A stretch of DNA of 64,000 nucleotides from positions 29,285,387 through 29,349,386 of the forward strand of contig CM066918.1 of NCBI GenBank assembly GCA_033964015.1, read 5' to 3'. This document shows positions 34,276 to 46,153 of this stretch, piece after piece. Within the stretch, counting starts at the first letter, position 1. Every line of letters begins with the position of its first letter. The translations under genes and the position numbers were made by a program. Under the pieces are notes generated by a model. It saw nothing but the letters and a program-made list of their open reading frames with translations, was not told the DNA's origin and ran no database searches. This stretch comes from Scolanthus callimorphus (Eukaryota > Cnidaria > Anthozoa > Actiniaria > Edwardsiidae).

Positions 34276-35409
34276 GCCTAAACGTATCAAAACGTATACG
34301 GATTCAAACGAAACCGCGTTAGTATATGTCTTTTTTTCAAATCGAAAAAACCTTTACGCGTCTCGTCATATTTGGAAAATAAATCGGACTACAAACTCTA
34401 CAGAGACAAACTTTATATGTTGTGGGGGTGAGTCTTCACACACAATTTTATCTGATTGTGTTTCTTATTCCGGAGCTGTCGCTGAATTTTGATGAAGGTA
34501 TTTTGAGTCACACACACCAGTATTTGAAAGAGCGTGTTTGAAAGAGCCAATTCGTACAATATTTCTCTAAATTTACTTTGTTCTTTAGTTTGAAATGGTT
34601 TGAAAGGATCCATAAACTAAGTTATCATTGAAGTATATAAATAACATCTTGGGCGATATGCTTGTTATTTGTAGGCATTTGAGAAGGCTGGTAATTTGGC
34701 GGCCATATTTCACAATCTGAATCCCAAGGCATACGCATAGGAAGTGTTCAGAATTCACATCGATAGCCATGGGAAATCCGAACACTTCCCATTCTTCTAC
34801 CATAGGAATTCAGCTTTTCCCATGGATGGGTTTCTGAAGAAATTCCCAGTGTTTGTGCCCCTCAGCAGGAGCACAATCATGGCAGCAGTATACTTTTAAT
34901 GTAACAAAACTCTTGCGTTCAAACCCTTATGTCTCGGTCGGGAAACGCGCTATCGCCTTCAAATCTTATCTCCGCGCATACTCTTATATCCTTTTACAGT
35001 CATTTGGTATTTGAAGCAAGATTTCATGAGATATTTTTAGTCACGTGACAGCTGAAAGCCAAGAATTTCTCGCTATAAAGACACGGCAAGGAACTTCCCT
35101 TCTAAACAACCTGCTTGTAGGCAGTTGCTGGTGTTTTTATTTCGCGGAAACCGCGGGTTTTGAGAATCGCACGGTCCCGCTCGATTTTTTGTCACGGCTA
35201 CAAGATTTGTCGCGCGAAACAATGTTTCTTACGTGGCTAAATTGGGAAATTATGAACTCTGGCTACAATTTTGCGCACTACATGTGTCCTAGTTTAGCAA
35301 GGGGTTTACAAGCGCAGTCACAAATTAAGAGTATAGATACTTACCTGCCAAAGACGCCCGTCTCCTCGGTTTTACTGCGCTGTTCTAAAAGCAAGTCTTT
35401 TTTCCGCAG
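34276..35409 (+). other. Intron 2 of the sulfotransferase-like gene
   Basis: Besides a fragment of the 23262-23510 repeat family at about 35195-35300, nothing is recognised. A small coding exon that would repair the phase between exons 2 and 3 was looked for and not found. Confidence 0.45.
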
Positions 35410-36738
35410 GTGCCAGGAAACCCAAGAATCATCGTATTCCTGAAAACACATAAAACAGCCAGCAGCACGTTAACCAACATCTTCAACCGGTTCGCGATCT
35501 GCGCGATCTTAAGGTGGCTCTACCGTTACCGGGCTTCAATAGATTTATGTGGCCGCGCTACTTTAGCTGGACCTCAGTAGACGTGTACAGGTTGAATGGG
35601 GAATATGCGAACATATTGTGCAACCATGCCAGGTATTATCGACCCTCGATGGAGCCAATCATGGAGCTCGGGACCAAGTATGTTACAATATTAAGGGAGC
35701 CCGTTTCCCAATTTGAGTCCACGTTCGACTACATGGAGATGAGTACCTATCTGGGTCTTCAAAACGAGCCCAATTCCATGGAGATTTTCTTGAGATCACC
35801 TTACGAGTTTCTAGTCAATGTATCTCGGCGGGCAATAGGTGGATTCCCGGATTCCTTGAATTTAGCACGAAATGGGATGTTTTTCGATTTAGGTTTGAGT
35901 CCTCGATTTTATGACAATAAAACAGAAATTAAGTACGCTATACGCAAGATCGATCAGGAATTTTCCGTGGTAATGATTATGGAATACTTCGACGAGAGTC
36001 TAGTGTTGCTAAAGAGAGAACTGTGTTGGGAATTGGAGGATATAGTTTACGCCAAGTTCAATCAACGACACGGAGAGAGGAGAAGAAAGCAAAAAAATCA
36101 GTTCCAAGCTTCGTAGAATGATCAAAAAGTGGAACAGCGCAGATGTTATGTTGTTACCTACTTTAACAGAACGTTCTGGAGAAAAATCAAATCACACGGT
36201 GAGGATTTCTACAAAGACTTGAAAGAGTTCAGACGAAAAAACGCTGAGCTGCAAAGAGAATGCATTTCTCCCGTAGATGTGAGAGAGAGAGCTGTTGGAC
36301 TCACGAACACGTCAAGGGGCTTCTTCTGAACCCTTTAGTTTCTAGATTCAATAGATATTTCTGTCAGAAAATATTAACTAATGAAGTAGACTATATTAAA
36401 TATTTTCGGATGAAAATGCACCCGCATCTAGGATATCAAAGACAATTAAACAAGAATCGTTTGCGAGAGACGTGGCTCAACATCAGACCAAGTTTACAGG
36501 CGCCGAGGGACGGAGAAACCAAATAGGAAACACTGTAAATGGAAGATATCGCAATGACATTCCCGTGCGACCAGTCCTTCCCCAGAACGAGCGATGGAGG
36601 GAGGCTGGGGTTCAGTTTGTAGACATCCCGCCTGCGCAAGGTGGGTATTCACCGCTGGCGGAGAAAAGGAACAAGCACGTGGGCTCACGTTACAGAAAGC
36701 AGAGACCTGGAGTCAGGAGAAAAGCGTATACTTCATAA
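35410..36738 (+). pseudogene. Sulfotransferase-like gene, exon 3 (catalytic domain, frameshifted)
   Basis: The acceptor tttttccgcag precedes GTG CCA GGA at 35410. Motifs appear in order but in changing frames, with breaks near 35493, 36080, 36155 and 36315. The last family-like stretch ends by 36526. An overlapping frame continues to 36738 (ERWREAGVQF ... RPGVRRKAYTS), which may be the true C-terminus after one more shift. No internal stop caused by a point mutation was seen, only frame changes. Confidence 0.65.
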
Positions 36739-36758
36739 CACATGACATAGCATGCAAC

Positions 36759-36764
36759 AATAAA
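36759..36764 (+). terminator. Poly(A) signal AATAAA after the sulfotransferase-like gene
   Basis: The hexamer occurs 21 bases past the stop of the longest 3' frame. Confidence 0.45.
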
Positions 36765-36961
36765 AAGATTGGAGTCAAAGCATAATTGGCCGTCATTAAA
36801 AAATTATCGCTCACGCCCATGTTAAAGACCACAATTTCAGCTCTCCGGCCGAAAAAGTTTTGGTAATAGAGTCCCTGATTTAGAAAGAAATCGAATGAAA
36901 GCTACACGCAAACATGAGGCAAATCGGTTGCAACGAGATCGAGATATGGCACACTAAATAC

Positions 36962-37046
36962 ATAATTTTCTTTAACAAATCACTGTATTTTTAGTTCAGT
37001 TCATCGTGTCTAAAATACAGTGTTTTGTTAAAGAAAACTATGTATT
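36962..37046. repeat. Small palindromic MITE (copy 2)
   Basis: It has the same ends as 258-345 (ataattttctttaacaaatc and complement), with a different centre. Confidence 0.7.
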
Positions 37047-37585
37047 ATTTAAATATGATTTCGAGACGAACCATACGACCCGTATGACTATATATAATGC
37101 AAGGCGGTTAAGCCACTGAACATACCAGGGTAATATGAATAGTTGTATTTTTACAACCACAGAATGTTTTAATAAAGCAAGAGATTTGAAATTCAAGGTG
37201 ATGAACAAAATGACACTAGATTCCATGACACTAGAAGATCGAGTCGATGAGATCATCAAGCAATGCAACCTGACGGGATGGGGGGTTTCTTTAGGGTTCT
37301 TGTCGGAAATCCTGAAAAGCCACAGAAGAAACTTTCACATTTTCACATTTCACATTTCGAGATTCTACGCGTAATTCGTCTTCTGAAATCGCGTAGAAAA
37401 AATCGGCTAACATGTTTCTTGTTGCCGCCCAACTCAGAGAAGGCGAAATGGACAGTTGAGGACCCAGTCACAGCTACCCACCCTGGATTTCTTTTTATTT
37501 GAACCACCCACCCTGGAATTCCAGTGAACTTCTCATGAAAGAAAGAATAAAAACTTGAATGGTTGATTAACATCTTATAATTTTC

Positions 37586-37634
37586 ATTTACACGATATTT
37601 CGGTCAGCCAGTACCGACCTTCTTCAGGTAATGG
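37586..37634 (-). ncRNA. Hammerhead-like ribozyme motif, inverted copy
   Basis: This is the minus-strand mirror of the motif at 37979-38024, identical through the core (CTGAAGA, GGTC...GACC stem, GAAA, TATC). Confidence 0.4.
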
Positions 37635-37978
37635 TGAATATTTACATTGGTAACTACTATAAATAAAATAACACCCCTAACCATACATCCGCAGACATGC
37701 TACTTATCCCTTTAGAACGACTGACTAACAAAAGAGATTCTGTTAGGAAAGCTAGGGAGGCTTTTTTATCAACAGAGGTCAAACTTTATCCCCCAAAGGT
37801 CTCAATACTAGAGACGAAAATTTTAACAATTTCAGCTGTTAGATCTTTATGTATCTATGTATCTTTTTGTGTCTTCCTGTTACGTTTTATCACGTGACAC
37901 TCCACTTGTATGTATCTATTTCACGTTTGAATTTTGACGGTTATTTTATTTATAGTAGTTACCAATGTAAATATTCAC

Positions 37979-38024
37979 CATTACCTGAAGAAGGTCGGTA
38001 CTGGCTGACCGAAATATCGTGTAA
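37979..38024 (+). ncRNA. Hammerhead-like ribozyme motif in the Penelope terminal repeat
   Basis: The core is CTGAAGA (37985-37991), stem II GGTC/GACC, GAAA (38011-38014) and TATC as a minimal stem III with a UC cleavage site. Position 7 of the core is A and not U, which hammerheads tolerate. Stem I is weak (about 3 bp), so activity is doubtful. Confidence 0.4.
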
Positions 38025-38162
38025 ATGAAAATTATAAGCTGTTAATCAACCATTCAAGTTTTTATTCTTTCTTTCATATCTACTGGTTGATAGGTCCTTT
38101 ATTGGATCCAGCTTCAGTTTTACTTGTAAGCGGTCCTGCAAATACTTCAAAGTTTATTAACT

Positions 38163-38320
38163 TCTCATGACCACCCTGGAAATTGCGCTTACCCATCCTG
38201 GAAATTCGTATTTTAAGTGCCCACCCTGGAATTCCAAACTCTACTTTGACCACCCACCCTGGAATTCCGAGCTCCATTTTGACCACCTACCCTGGAATTT
38301 CCAGGTCCTCGACAGGGGGG
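38163..38320. repeat. Tandem repeat of ccaccctggaattcc
   Basis: About five copies of an irregular 25-35-bp unit are present, ending in an 11-G run. Two more copies lie on the other side of the Penelope insertion (37478-37525). Confidence 0.7.
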
Positions 38321-38329
38321 GGGGGGGTG

Positions 38330-39904
38330 CGATTTTTTTTTGCGCCTGCCCAATTTGGGTAACAGGTCATACCTTTGATTTTAAGGCGAGATAACATTTA
38401 AAAAATAAGAATTAATCAAGGAAGCTGCATCTACTTTCGAAACAGGTAGAGTTTCAAAGGGAAGCGAAAAAAAAGAAAAAAAAACAGCCGCCAACGACCA
38501 AACAACTCAACAAAATATACGCTGGTGAAAAAAAAATCACTTGAGCGGTCAACCGAAAAAAGCAACTTTTCTCTCGAATCCAGTTAGTTTGAACACAGTT
38601 GCTGAAGTTACAAAATGCGTTTCAAGCAACATTTGTGAGTCGTCAGAACTCAGTTATTTATGGTCAAAGGAATGTAATCGCTAGGCGGAATTTAATTAAT
38701 AAGTGAGATAACTTTTCGGTACCGACTGAACTTAACCTTTCTGATAGTAATCGTGATCCAAGTTCGTGGCGACTAAGGTGGCTGGCGAGTATTGACTCAA
38801 AACTTGAACAAATCTATCAAATTTGTCCTGGAAAACATGGAAAGAAACATCTCTGGAAATAGGAGCCTTATTGATATAGTCTACAGTGACAATAGCTGTG
38901 AAATTCAATCGGTGGAAATTCTTTTTTCCGCCTATTTAACTTACCATTTGAAATTTCACCATTTTAAAACCAATTTTAAACAAATGTCACCCTTCAGATT
39001 GCAGCACGTAACTGGCAAACAAGCGGCCGTAAGCACATTATACTAAGGGTGGTCAGTGCCAGAGAATTTATAACGTCCCGAGTGGTTCTTTTACGAGTAG
39101 AGTAGTAAGGCGAGACGTTCAATTTTATTGCACATCGTTTTGAAGCACAAACTAAGTAATAAGTAAAAAGAAGAATAAATCCGATTTTGAAGCAGAAAGA
39201 AAACGGAATTGTGTGTGGAAGCCAAATTAGCACAAGCTTTCGAGTTGGCTGCCACGACTCGTCAAAAATAAATAAGGTTTTAGGGCAAATGTTAAGTAAC
39301 GGTGTGTTTGAAATACTAAATTGAATTAAGAAGAGAAGAAAAAAATAACAATAGCTTGGTGAATAATAACTAGATTGCTAAGACTGATTAGAGAGTAAAT
39401 GCTGGGTATACTGGGCTCGAAAAACATTAAAGGAAGTGGAAGATTTAATATTTTGAGAAAATTTTTCCCACATTCTTGAGGAGCAAGCTTCAAATCTCGA
39501 GAGACCAAAATTTGTCCCGTGCTTCTCTATGGCCTATCATTGTCACCAAAAATCACTAGAATGATTTCACGTTTTCTAGCCAAATCTGATAATTAACCAG
39601 GAACCAGATTAGAGAAATAATTGCGAGAATTGCCTAATCTTTGGTGTAAGTCGCATCCGTTCAGTGGTCTGTGATTGGCTAGACCTTGCGGATACGACGT
39701 AGACTTACAAACAAACAGAGCGGATAAATAGGCCCTGCGCAGTTCGTCTGTGAGCAATAAAATTGAAACATATTGATATGTAATCTAATCACCTGCTGGT
39801 AAGACTTCAAATCAATTCGAATACGTGCACCATCTCAATCACATTTCTTCGCGATTTCGCACAAGTCAATTACAAAGTTCCTTTGAAGCCTTTGCTCTCC
39901 ATTA
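38330..39904. other. Intergenic, no gene recognised
   Basis: There are A-rich patches at 38460-38540. No coding or structural feature can be supported. Confidence 0.5.
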
Positions 39905-40352
39905 CAGTAAAAACCCGCATAAAAGAACATGTGGTTTAAGAACACTCAGGCTGAAATTTGGTCAAAATGGTACCTTATACATAAGAACACATGCACCTGA
40001 AAAATGAAAATTGTTCTTGTATAAAATAATTGCTGCCAGTTAGACTCGAGTACAGTAACCCACTTTGTGGTAGAGTACCCAGGAGATCAATATGATGTGC
40101 TAGACCATGCACACACAGTCCTACAGCAGGAATTCCAGGGTAATTTAGCAATTGATGTTTTTTAGACTTGACTAATTGTTGTTACTAAATGACTGTTACC
40201 TTTCTAGTGTATGGAGTATTTGATGTTAAGAAACAACTTTAACGAACAGCATAAGAAGATTTTCAAGGTTGACTTTGCAGAAGAACCCAATATACAAGAA
40301 CAAAATCAGCCTGATTCCCAAAACACCTGTTCTTTTATGCGGGTTTTTACTG
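39905..40352. mobile_element. Tc1/mariner-type MITE, CAGTAAAAACCCGC family (448 bp)
   Basis: It has the same termini as 16404-17217, with TA at 39903-39904 and 40353-40354. Arms of about 45 bp include agaacatgtgg and tgttcttttatgcggg. Confidence 0.75.
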
Positions 40353-40667
40353 TAGTGCTTTGTTGATTTACCCTTGGCTTGTAGCGAAATAACAAGCACT
40401 CTGTCAGTGCTTGCTATTCAGACAGATTTAGCGGCACTAACGGGTTTCAAGACGCCGACGTTTATTTGGTAATCTACCATTTGGCACACAATGCACCCGG
40501 TATCTTCCATGCCCCGCAAAGGATCCCATGAACAAACCTCATAGAAAAGGCGAAAACAGTACCATTTTTATGTGGGGGTGTTATTGGAAAAGTGGGTTTA
40601 TTTATAGTGTGACCGCACAAATGAGAGGGAGTGGGACGGGCAAATCTCGTTCCCAGAGCCCCGTACT

Positions 40668-40724
40668 TTCTGCGCATGCGTCGATCGAGATTATATCGAG
40701 AGCGACGCATGCGTAGAAAGCCTT
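40668..40724. repeat. Short perfect hairpin with tgcgcatgcgtcg arms
   Basis: The segment ctttctgcgcatgcgtcg pairs with cgacgcatgcgtagaaag around tcgagattatatcgag. It is bounded by diverged GGGTACGAG-type ends (cgttcccagagcc / cccggctcgtgacc). Confidence 0.7.
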
Positions 40725-40769
40725 TGGGACCCAAAGCTCCCCGGCTCGTGACCTCGCTGGGGGCTGGTG

Positions 40770-43700
40770 AGAGCTACTGACAGATAACGGTAAAGAAACT
40801 AAGCAAGGCACTTGCACCAGCTGCCCACGTTCCTTTCCACGAGATGTCTCTTTTTCATTGATATTTCGACCTATTTTACGGCGTAAGATATTGAGGCTGG
40901 GAGGAAGGCAGCTGTATGCAGTTGTTCATGAGTGCAACGCAAAGTATTACATAAGAGGGAAAGAAGGCGAGTTGCGGGGGAGTCTATAAGATGTCCCGTG
41001 GATTCCATACTGTACCGCCGCCGTATACATGCAAATTAGAAAAGACGGTTTAGACATTTCTCTGTTTGCTTAGCAAAGTAAATAGACAATTTCTATTGGG
41101 GAGGAATATTGCTTTGCAAAGTAGGACTTTATGCTTCGTGAAAAGTGCTCTCTCTCTCTCTCTCTGTTCCGAGAGGCAGGAAAACACTTCTTTCCGCATC
41201 CATCTGAAATACTCTCTTTTAAACACTTTTACTGGCTTTGGAAGTCTTGAATGACTGTTATTCTCCTGACAGAGATGGAGTAGAATATACCGAAAAAGTA
41301 AACAAAATCCGTGAAATATTGTATACTATTGCCTGTATAGTGCCAATAGCATTGAACACTGAGGGACAAAAACTCTCAAAGACCAGTTTCGAGATGAAAA
41401 AAGAGATGCGGCATGCGCTTCACTCCCCCCCCCCCCCCCCCCCTAAAATCCGCGTACAATTATATCTCTTTTCAGACTTCTTCATAACCAGTTTGTTTTC
41501 TTTGTAAAAATAAAAATGTGAAAAACTGGCCTACAACTTTCATTACATTTGGCACTTAGCACATCGCGGACTGACGCTTCCAAACAGATGGTCAACAGTC
41601 AACACACTAATTAACGTACTGCTAATTTCGAACCAGCAAATGGACTTTTTCACCTTTATTTAAATCCAAAACACAGCATATACATTAGTAGACCAAAGCC
41701 AGCCGCTTTCACTTCCAGATTCCGGTCTAATTCCTCACTAAAGTATATAAAGAAAAATAAAAAAAAATTTGTTCATGGAACTTTATTTAATGATATACTG
41801 TAAAGCGTATTAAACGGTTCCTACTTTGGGAATGTTGCAATAAGAATTCTTGAAACTAGTGTATGCTTTCATTATTTAATGGAATATATTACTTACATTG
41901 TGGCCATATTCCATGTCTGGAGGTGTTTTGACTGAAGCCTGCCATATTGATAGAAAATACTAAGTTCGTTACTGAAATCAGGCTTGCCTGTTCATGTGGA
42001 CGATCAATGATATTATTTTCTATGCAATCTCTGAGAATTTCTCCTTGCAGAGATATCATTTTCGATAAACGTGAGATGTTTTGTTTAAAATAAGGACAAA
42101 GAAAAACGGATGCAAAAAGTGAAGCAAAAAGATTACATCACATCAAACACAATATTTCGAATTTAAAATGCCCATTTTAAATTTCATTTAATCTCGTTTT
42201 CAATATAAGTGCCGTGACACGAATTTAGCATTTTTTTGACATTCCGCTTCTATTTGAATATAGAAGGGAATCGTAATTACAAGCTCCTTTCATCACATGT
42301 TCACGGCACTTATTTGCTGTGGCGTTGCCTTGAAAACTGGTTGCTAAGAGAAGCTAAATCCACAATCCTATTGGGATGTGTATAGCAAGTCGGGCCGAAA
42401 GTCGCAAGGCTTTTATGATATTGTTACCTGCCACGAGTTTGAACCGAGATACCAGTGAAAATTGAATAACCAATTGGTTTAAAGGCAAGGAACTTCAGGA
42501 TTGAGTTGAGGGATTATTGATACTGACTGCTCATTCAGAATCTACACGAACGGATAAACGAAGTGGGAAGATGGAAACGAGCTAGCGAAGTCGACTTTAC
42601 CTATACGGGACTTCTAGTTCCTCGTTCGACATCTAAAGGATCTAGTGGAACGATTGTCACAACTTGTTCTGGCATTAAACAGATATACAACTCAGTCAGT
42701 ATGTTTGATCTTCAAGTAACTAAGAAACCCGCTCGCTGCGACCGGTTTATAAGCGTTCGCTAAATCGATGGGGGTAGTTTGTTCGCATAATTACTCGCCG
42801 ATTGGAAATAATTTGGAAACTCGTTCGGGCAGCACTTCCTCAATGCCTCTTCTACTCACACAACAACGACCTTGAAGACGATACAGTCTGCATCAATGTA
42901 AGTAGAATAAAGCTACAGACGCGGTTAGGTTTCAAGCGCACAGAAACAAAGAAAGCGCGAGCTTGAGATTTTAATATTACATGTAACAGAAAGGACACCT
43001 TTACCCCGCTTTGAAAACAAACAAAACTCTGAGAGCTGCCTTAGTTTATGGCAAGCTCTCAGAGCCGTCTCTGACTAAAGGGCCAGTTAGAGTCATTATC
43101 AACTGACCGGTCGGAAAAAACTGGTGGAAATATTCAAATTCATCAACAAGGAGAACCATCACTTTTGAATTCATAATCAATTAATCTCACGGCACAGGTT
43201 TTTTTAGGCTTATTAAATACGGCTTAATCACTGCTTCCCAAAAATTAAATAAAAATATAACTGGTGAAATAGTTATTAAGTTCACTTCAAACCTATTTTT
43301 AGGAAAAACAACGCTGGCTTTTCGCGGAGATAAATCGACAAAGAAAAGTTTTGACTTTTTCTGTAGATGCGACTGTCTTGTTTTTTCGATTCGATTGGAT
43401 ATGTTTTCCTTTACGATATTCAAAATAATATTCCCAGCTTAGTCTTAGGATCACTAAGCCTACAAGAAATGATTTACTACGACTTAACACTCCCTAAACC
43501 CACAACCATTTTTACATGCAACAAAAGGCTTCGCGATCACCGTTAAAAGGAATATTTTACAACCATTCACCACCATTTGTATTTCTGTTATAATGGAAAA
43601 AAGACATAGAAAGTCTCGAGTTGTTAAAAATCGCTTTCTTCAACCATAATGACGCGGTAATGGAACACGTTTCAATTTATAAAAATCATTGTTGAAAAAA

Positions 43701-44505
43701 CGAAATCTTAACCAGCTAGAAGTGGTTCGCGATAATACTTTACAAGACAATTTTTAAACCATTTTTGAGAGATAATGGCCACTGAAAAATACGTTATCTT
43801 TTAATTATTAATTGCTGGAAGCAAGTGTGCATTTTAAATGGGAACAAGCAACGGTAGCTTGCATAAAAAGACATTTTAATTGCTTCAATGTAACAATCAT
43901 ATGAATAGATAGACAATGGAGACCAAGTTTTCGACTAAATGCGTTCAGTCCTAGATCTGTTACTCGACAATTGAGCTGTCTTGCGCAAAATCGAGAGAAC
44001 TGTAACTGTTTTATTATAGGGAAAATGCCAAACAATGTCAGCTGTGTTCCACTTTTCCGATTGAAAAAAAGTCATTTTGAAACTTCTCATGTCTAATTTC
44101 CTTTCTAAAAGTATCTTTTTCCTTTTAACAAACAGCGTTAAACCCGAAAACAAGGAGAACCAAGAAGACAATGCCCAGTAAGTCCTAACGAATTTCTTAT
44201 ACATAATCTTTTTTATTTCGTTTGTGAGTGGCCGCCAAATTAAATTTATTTTCCATCTAATGATTTTCAAAACAAGAAGCTGGAATGACACAACAATACT
44301 TTCGGATTACTTTCTTTTCAATTATGGTGGTTATTTAATCGCGAAAAGAAAATCTAATTATTTGTGCGAGAGGATTTCAGTGATCCCAGGAAAGTCTCAA
44401 AGAAGTTTTTTCATTTAAAATAAACCTCACCAGTCAAAACTGCACTGCAGGTGATCACTGCGTTAGCTAATAATAAAATAATTAAATTCCAAACCCTTGA
44501 ACTCT
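40770..44505. other. Intergenic, no gene recognised
   Basis: There is a (CT)n run at 41149-41165 and a C-run at 41426-41443. No frame in these 3.7 kb has a recognisable domain or consistent splice sites. This is the longest unexplained stretch in the window. Confidence 0.5.
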
Positions 44506-44674
44506 CAGGGGCGTAGCCAGGGGGGGTCCAGGGGGGCCGGGGCCCCCCTTTCTCGGAAATTTTCCCATACATTTACTGTATTTGCTGGAGAAAATTTGAG
44601 CATTTTCGTCCCATGTTTTCACTATCCCCCCCCCCCCCCCCACCCCCCCCCTTCAGAAATTGGCTACGCCGCTG
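44506..44674. mobile_element. hAT-like MITE, CAGGGGCGTAGCC family (copy 2)
   Basis: The ends are caggggcgtagccagg and ggctacgccgctg. The 5-bp duplication is ACTCT (44501-44505 and 44675-44679). It shares its interior (cccatacattactgtatttg) with 48331-48492. Confidence 0.75.
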
Positions 44675-45255
44675 ACTCTTGGGCTCCTTCATACTAACGA
44701 GAACATAAATGAAAACCTCTCCCGTCCCCAAAGAAAACGTAATTGTAAATAACAAGAGATGATACACGAAAAAAATTGTTAGGAACATACGACAGTAAAT
44801 AGCAGAAACAAAAAAGACTAGGTTTGATTTGCTTTTGAAAATATACCGTTTCCGGGAAGTTGTCACCCAAAAAGCCTATAAGAGTGAAGCGCAAAAGATA
44901 ATGGGGGCATCTAAACTGCTGCTGTTTGATCTGAATCCAGACAGTTATCGCCACCACAGGTAAAACTCGTATGCCCAATTGAGGGGCGAAGGTCACCCGG
45001 CTCCAGGGCCGCGCGGGACGCCAATGCCCAAAGCCTGCCGGTCGACTCGGTGTTACTTCGTCTAAATTGCATTCAGACACATTAAAATCATTAAATTTCA
45101 GTACATTTCTAAGCATGTTTTTTTCTATATTTTACAGAAATTCAGATAACTCTTTACCCATACTCCCTAGCGCACCAAGCTTTGTTGCTTTTTCCAGTTA
45201 CAACGTATCCTGGAAACGGTATATATTACTCTTACATTTAAACGATTTACAAATT

Positions 45256-45506
45256 TACCACTGTATGCATTGCTACGCAACCTCAAAATTCAATGTTGCG
45301 ATGGGCGATTGGCGATTTTTAGCTGTCAATCAAATTCGGCTGCTTCAGTGGGTCGATATTGATTGCAAAATTAACCAAAATGGCTTCCTTGCCTAGAATG
45401 TTTAACTTTCTGTTCAAGAAAATTCACATTACAATTTTCTTCCGCAAAATCGCCAATCGCAACAGTGAATTTTGAGGTCGCGTAGCAATGCATACAGTGG
45501 TAAAAC
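45256..45506. repeat. Foldback repeat with ~50-bp arms
   Basis: The arm taccactgtatgcattgcta ... cctcaaaattca returns as its complement at about 45458-45506. Confidence 0.75.
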
Positions 45507-45565
45507 CTTGCCGCTAAAGCTGTTGTTTCTGCCTGCGCATTTTCAAAACGTCGCTTTGGGTATGG

Positions 45566-45728
45566 GATTTTTTTTCTGACCGCCTAAGCAATCAGATCCT
45601 TGCCTTGTTTCGCCTTGTGCAGTAGACTGGCTTTCTGTCGCGACGAAAAACCCAATCGACTGCACTTGGCGAAACAGGGCAAGGACCTGATTGGCTTAGA
45701 TGGTTGACTGACGGAACAGAAAAATCCA
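45566..45728. repeat. Foldback repeat, GCCAATCAGATCCTTG family (copy 2)
   Basis: It has the same layout as 17939-18107, including the inner hairpin gactggctttctgtcgcgac, but the arms have drifted apart. Confidence 0.7.
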
Positions 45729-46085
45729 CATCAAACAACGTTTTGAAAGTCCATAGTGCGAAACAAACGGTTTTAACTGTAAAACAACCTTAGGATTAGT
45801 AAACTAAATATTTGCGAATACGTCAACGGGCCATCCCGTAAAGAGTTTGTCATTCAGAGATTAAAAACCATTTTAAGGACGTTTAAGAAATACGTTCGGC
45901 GATGTCTGAGATCTGCTGAAAGTCGAGATGGCCCGGTTGAGGTAGTCACACAGTAAAATTGTCCGTGAGAAGAGGGATGGGGTTTGAGGCAGGAAATACA
46001 AGACATGGTCCTCTCAATTCTCCTCGAGCTTTTCTCCTCCTCCCCCCACCTCCCCCCCTCCCAGACCGCGCGCGCTCCAAAATCC

Positions 46086-46095
46086 AAGATGGCGG
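46086..46095 (+). promoter_or_regulatory. AAGATGGCGG motif at the likely start of the SH2 gene
   Basis: The sequence matches the known YY1-type motif that often overlaps the first ATG in animal genes. It sits in a locally GC-rich patch (46030-46095). Its regulatory role is inference. Confidence 0.35.
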
Positions 46096-46153
46096 TAACT
46101 CCCGAAACAAACAAGACGCTCTACTGCCTGCCAAACAGGCTACATTTACCGCC
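46089..46153 (+). CDS. SH2 gene, tentative first coding exon
   Basis: The reading is MAVTPETNKTLYCLPNRLHL and one more residue to a weak donor CCGCC|gttaga, leaving phase 2 as exon 2 requires. If the donor is not used, the frame stops at 46188 and the true first exon lies elsewhere. Confidence 0.3.

Larger units (their letters stand above)
24338..36738 (+). pseudogene. Galactose-3-O-sulfotransferase-like gene with several frameshifts
   Basis: Exon 1 (24338-24495) codes a type II signal anchor: MMRIQRY, then ~17 hydrophobic residues, then a stem. Exon 2 (33665-33871) joins in phase and adds an N-glycosylation-rich stem. Exon 3 (from 35410) holds the catalytic domain: the 5'-phosphosulfate loop VFLKTHKTASST, then YVTILREPVSQFESTFDYM (3'-phosphate site), ELCWELEDIVY, FNRTFWRKI and the tail YFCQKILTNEVDYIKYF. 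In this family these make a Golgi enzyme that transfers sulfate from PAPS to the 3-position of galactose. The frame changes at about 35493, 36080, 36155 and 36315, each a 1-base gain or loss, and the exon 2/3 phases also disagree. Since neighbouring genes are almost intact I infer a recently broken copy, though consensus errors could also explain it. Poly(A) signal at 36759. Confidence 0.65.
37535..38077. mobile_element. Penelope-like element fragment flanked by inverted terminal repeats
   Basis: Two ~137-bp arms (37535-37671 and 37940-38077) are inverted copies differing at about one base. Between them on the plus strand is the end of a GIY-YIG-type C-terminus: LTNKRDSVRKAREAFLSTEV, then after a 1-base shift PKGLNTRDENFN and a stop. 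That S/T..P.GLN.RD tail is typical of Penelope-like elements, whose terminal repeats can be in inverted orientation. Each arm carries a hammerhead-like core. The element splits a ccaccctggaattcc repeat; cttctcatga remains on both sides (about 37529-37538 and 38161-38169). Confidence 0.6.

Noticed and set aside
35045..35443. 132-residue frame just before sulfotransferase exon 3
   Set aside because: It overlaps a fragment of the 23262-23510 repeat family and runs through the splice acceptor; no homology seen.
41238..41507. Plus-strand frame starting MEVLNDCYSPDRDGVEYTEK
   Set aside because: The early residues look protein-like, but it runs into a poly-C tract and has no splice partners; not enough to call.
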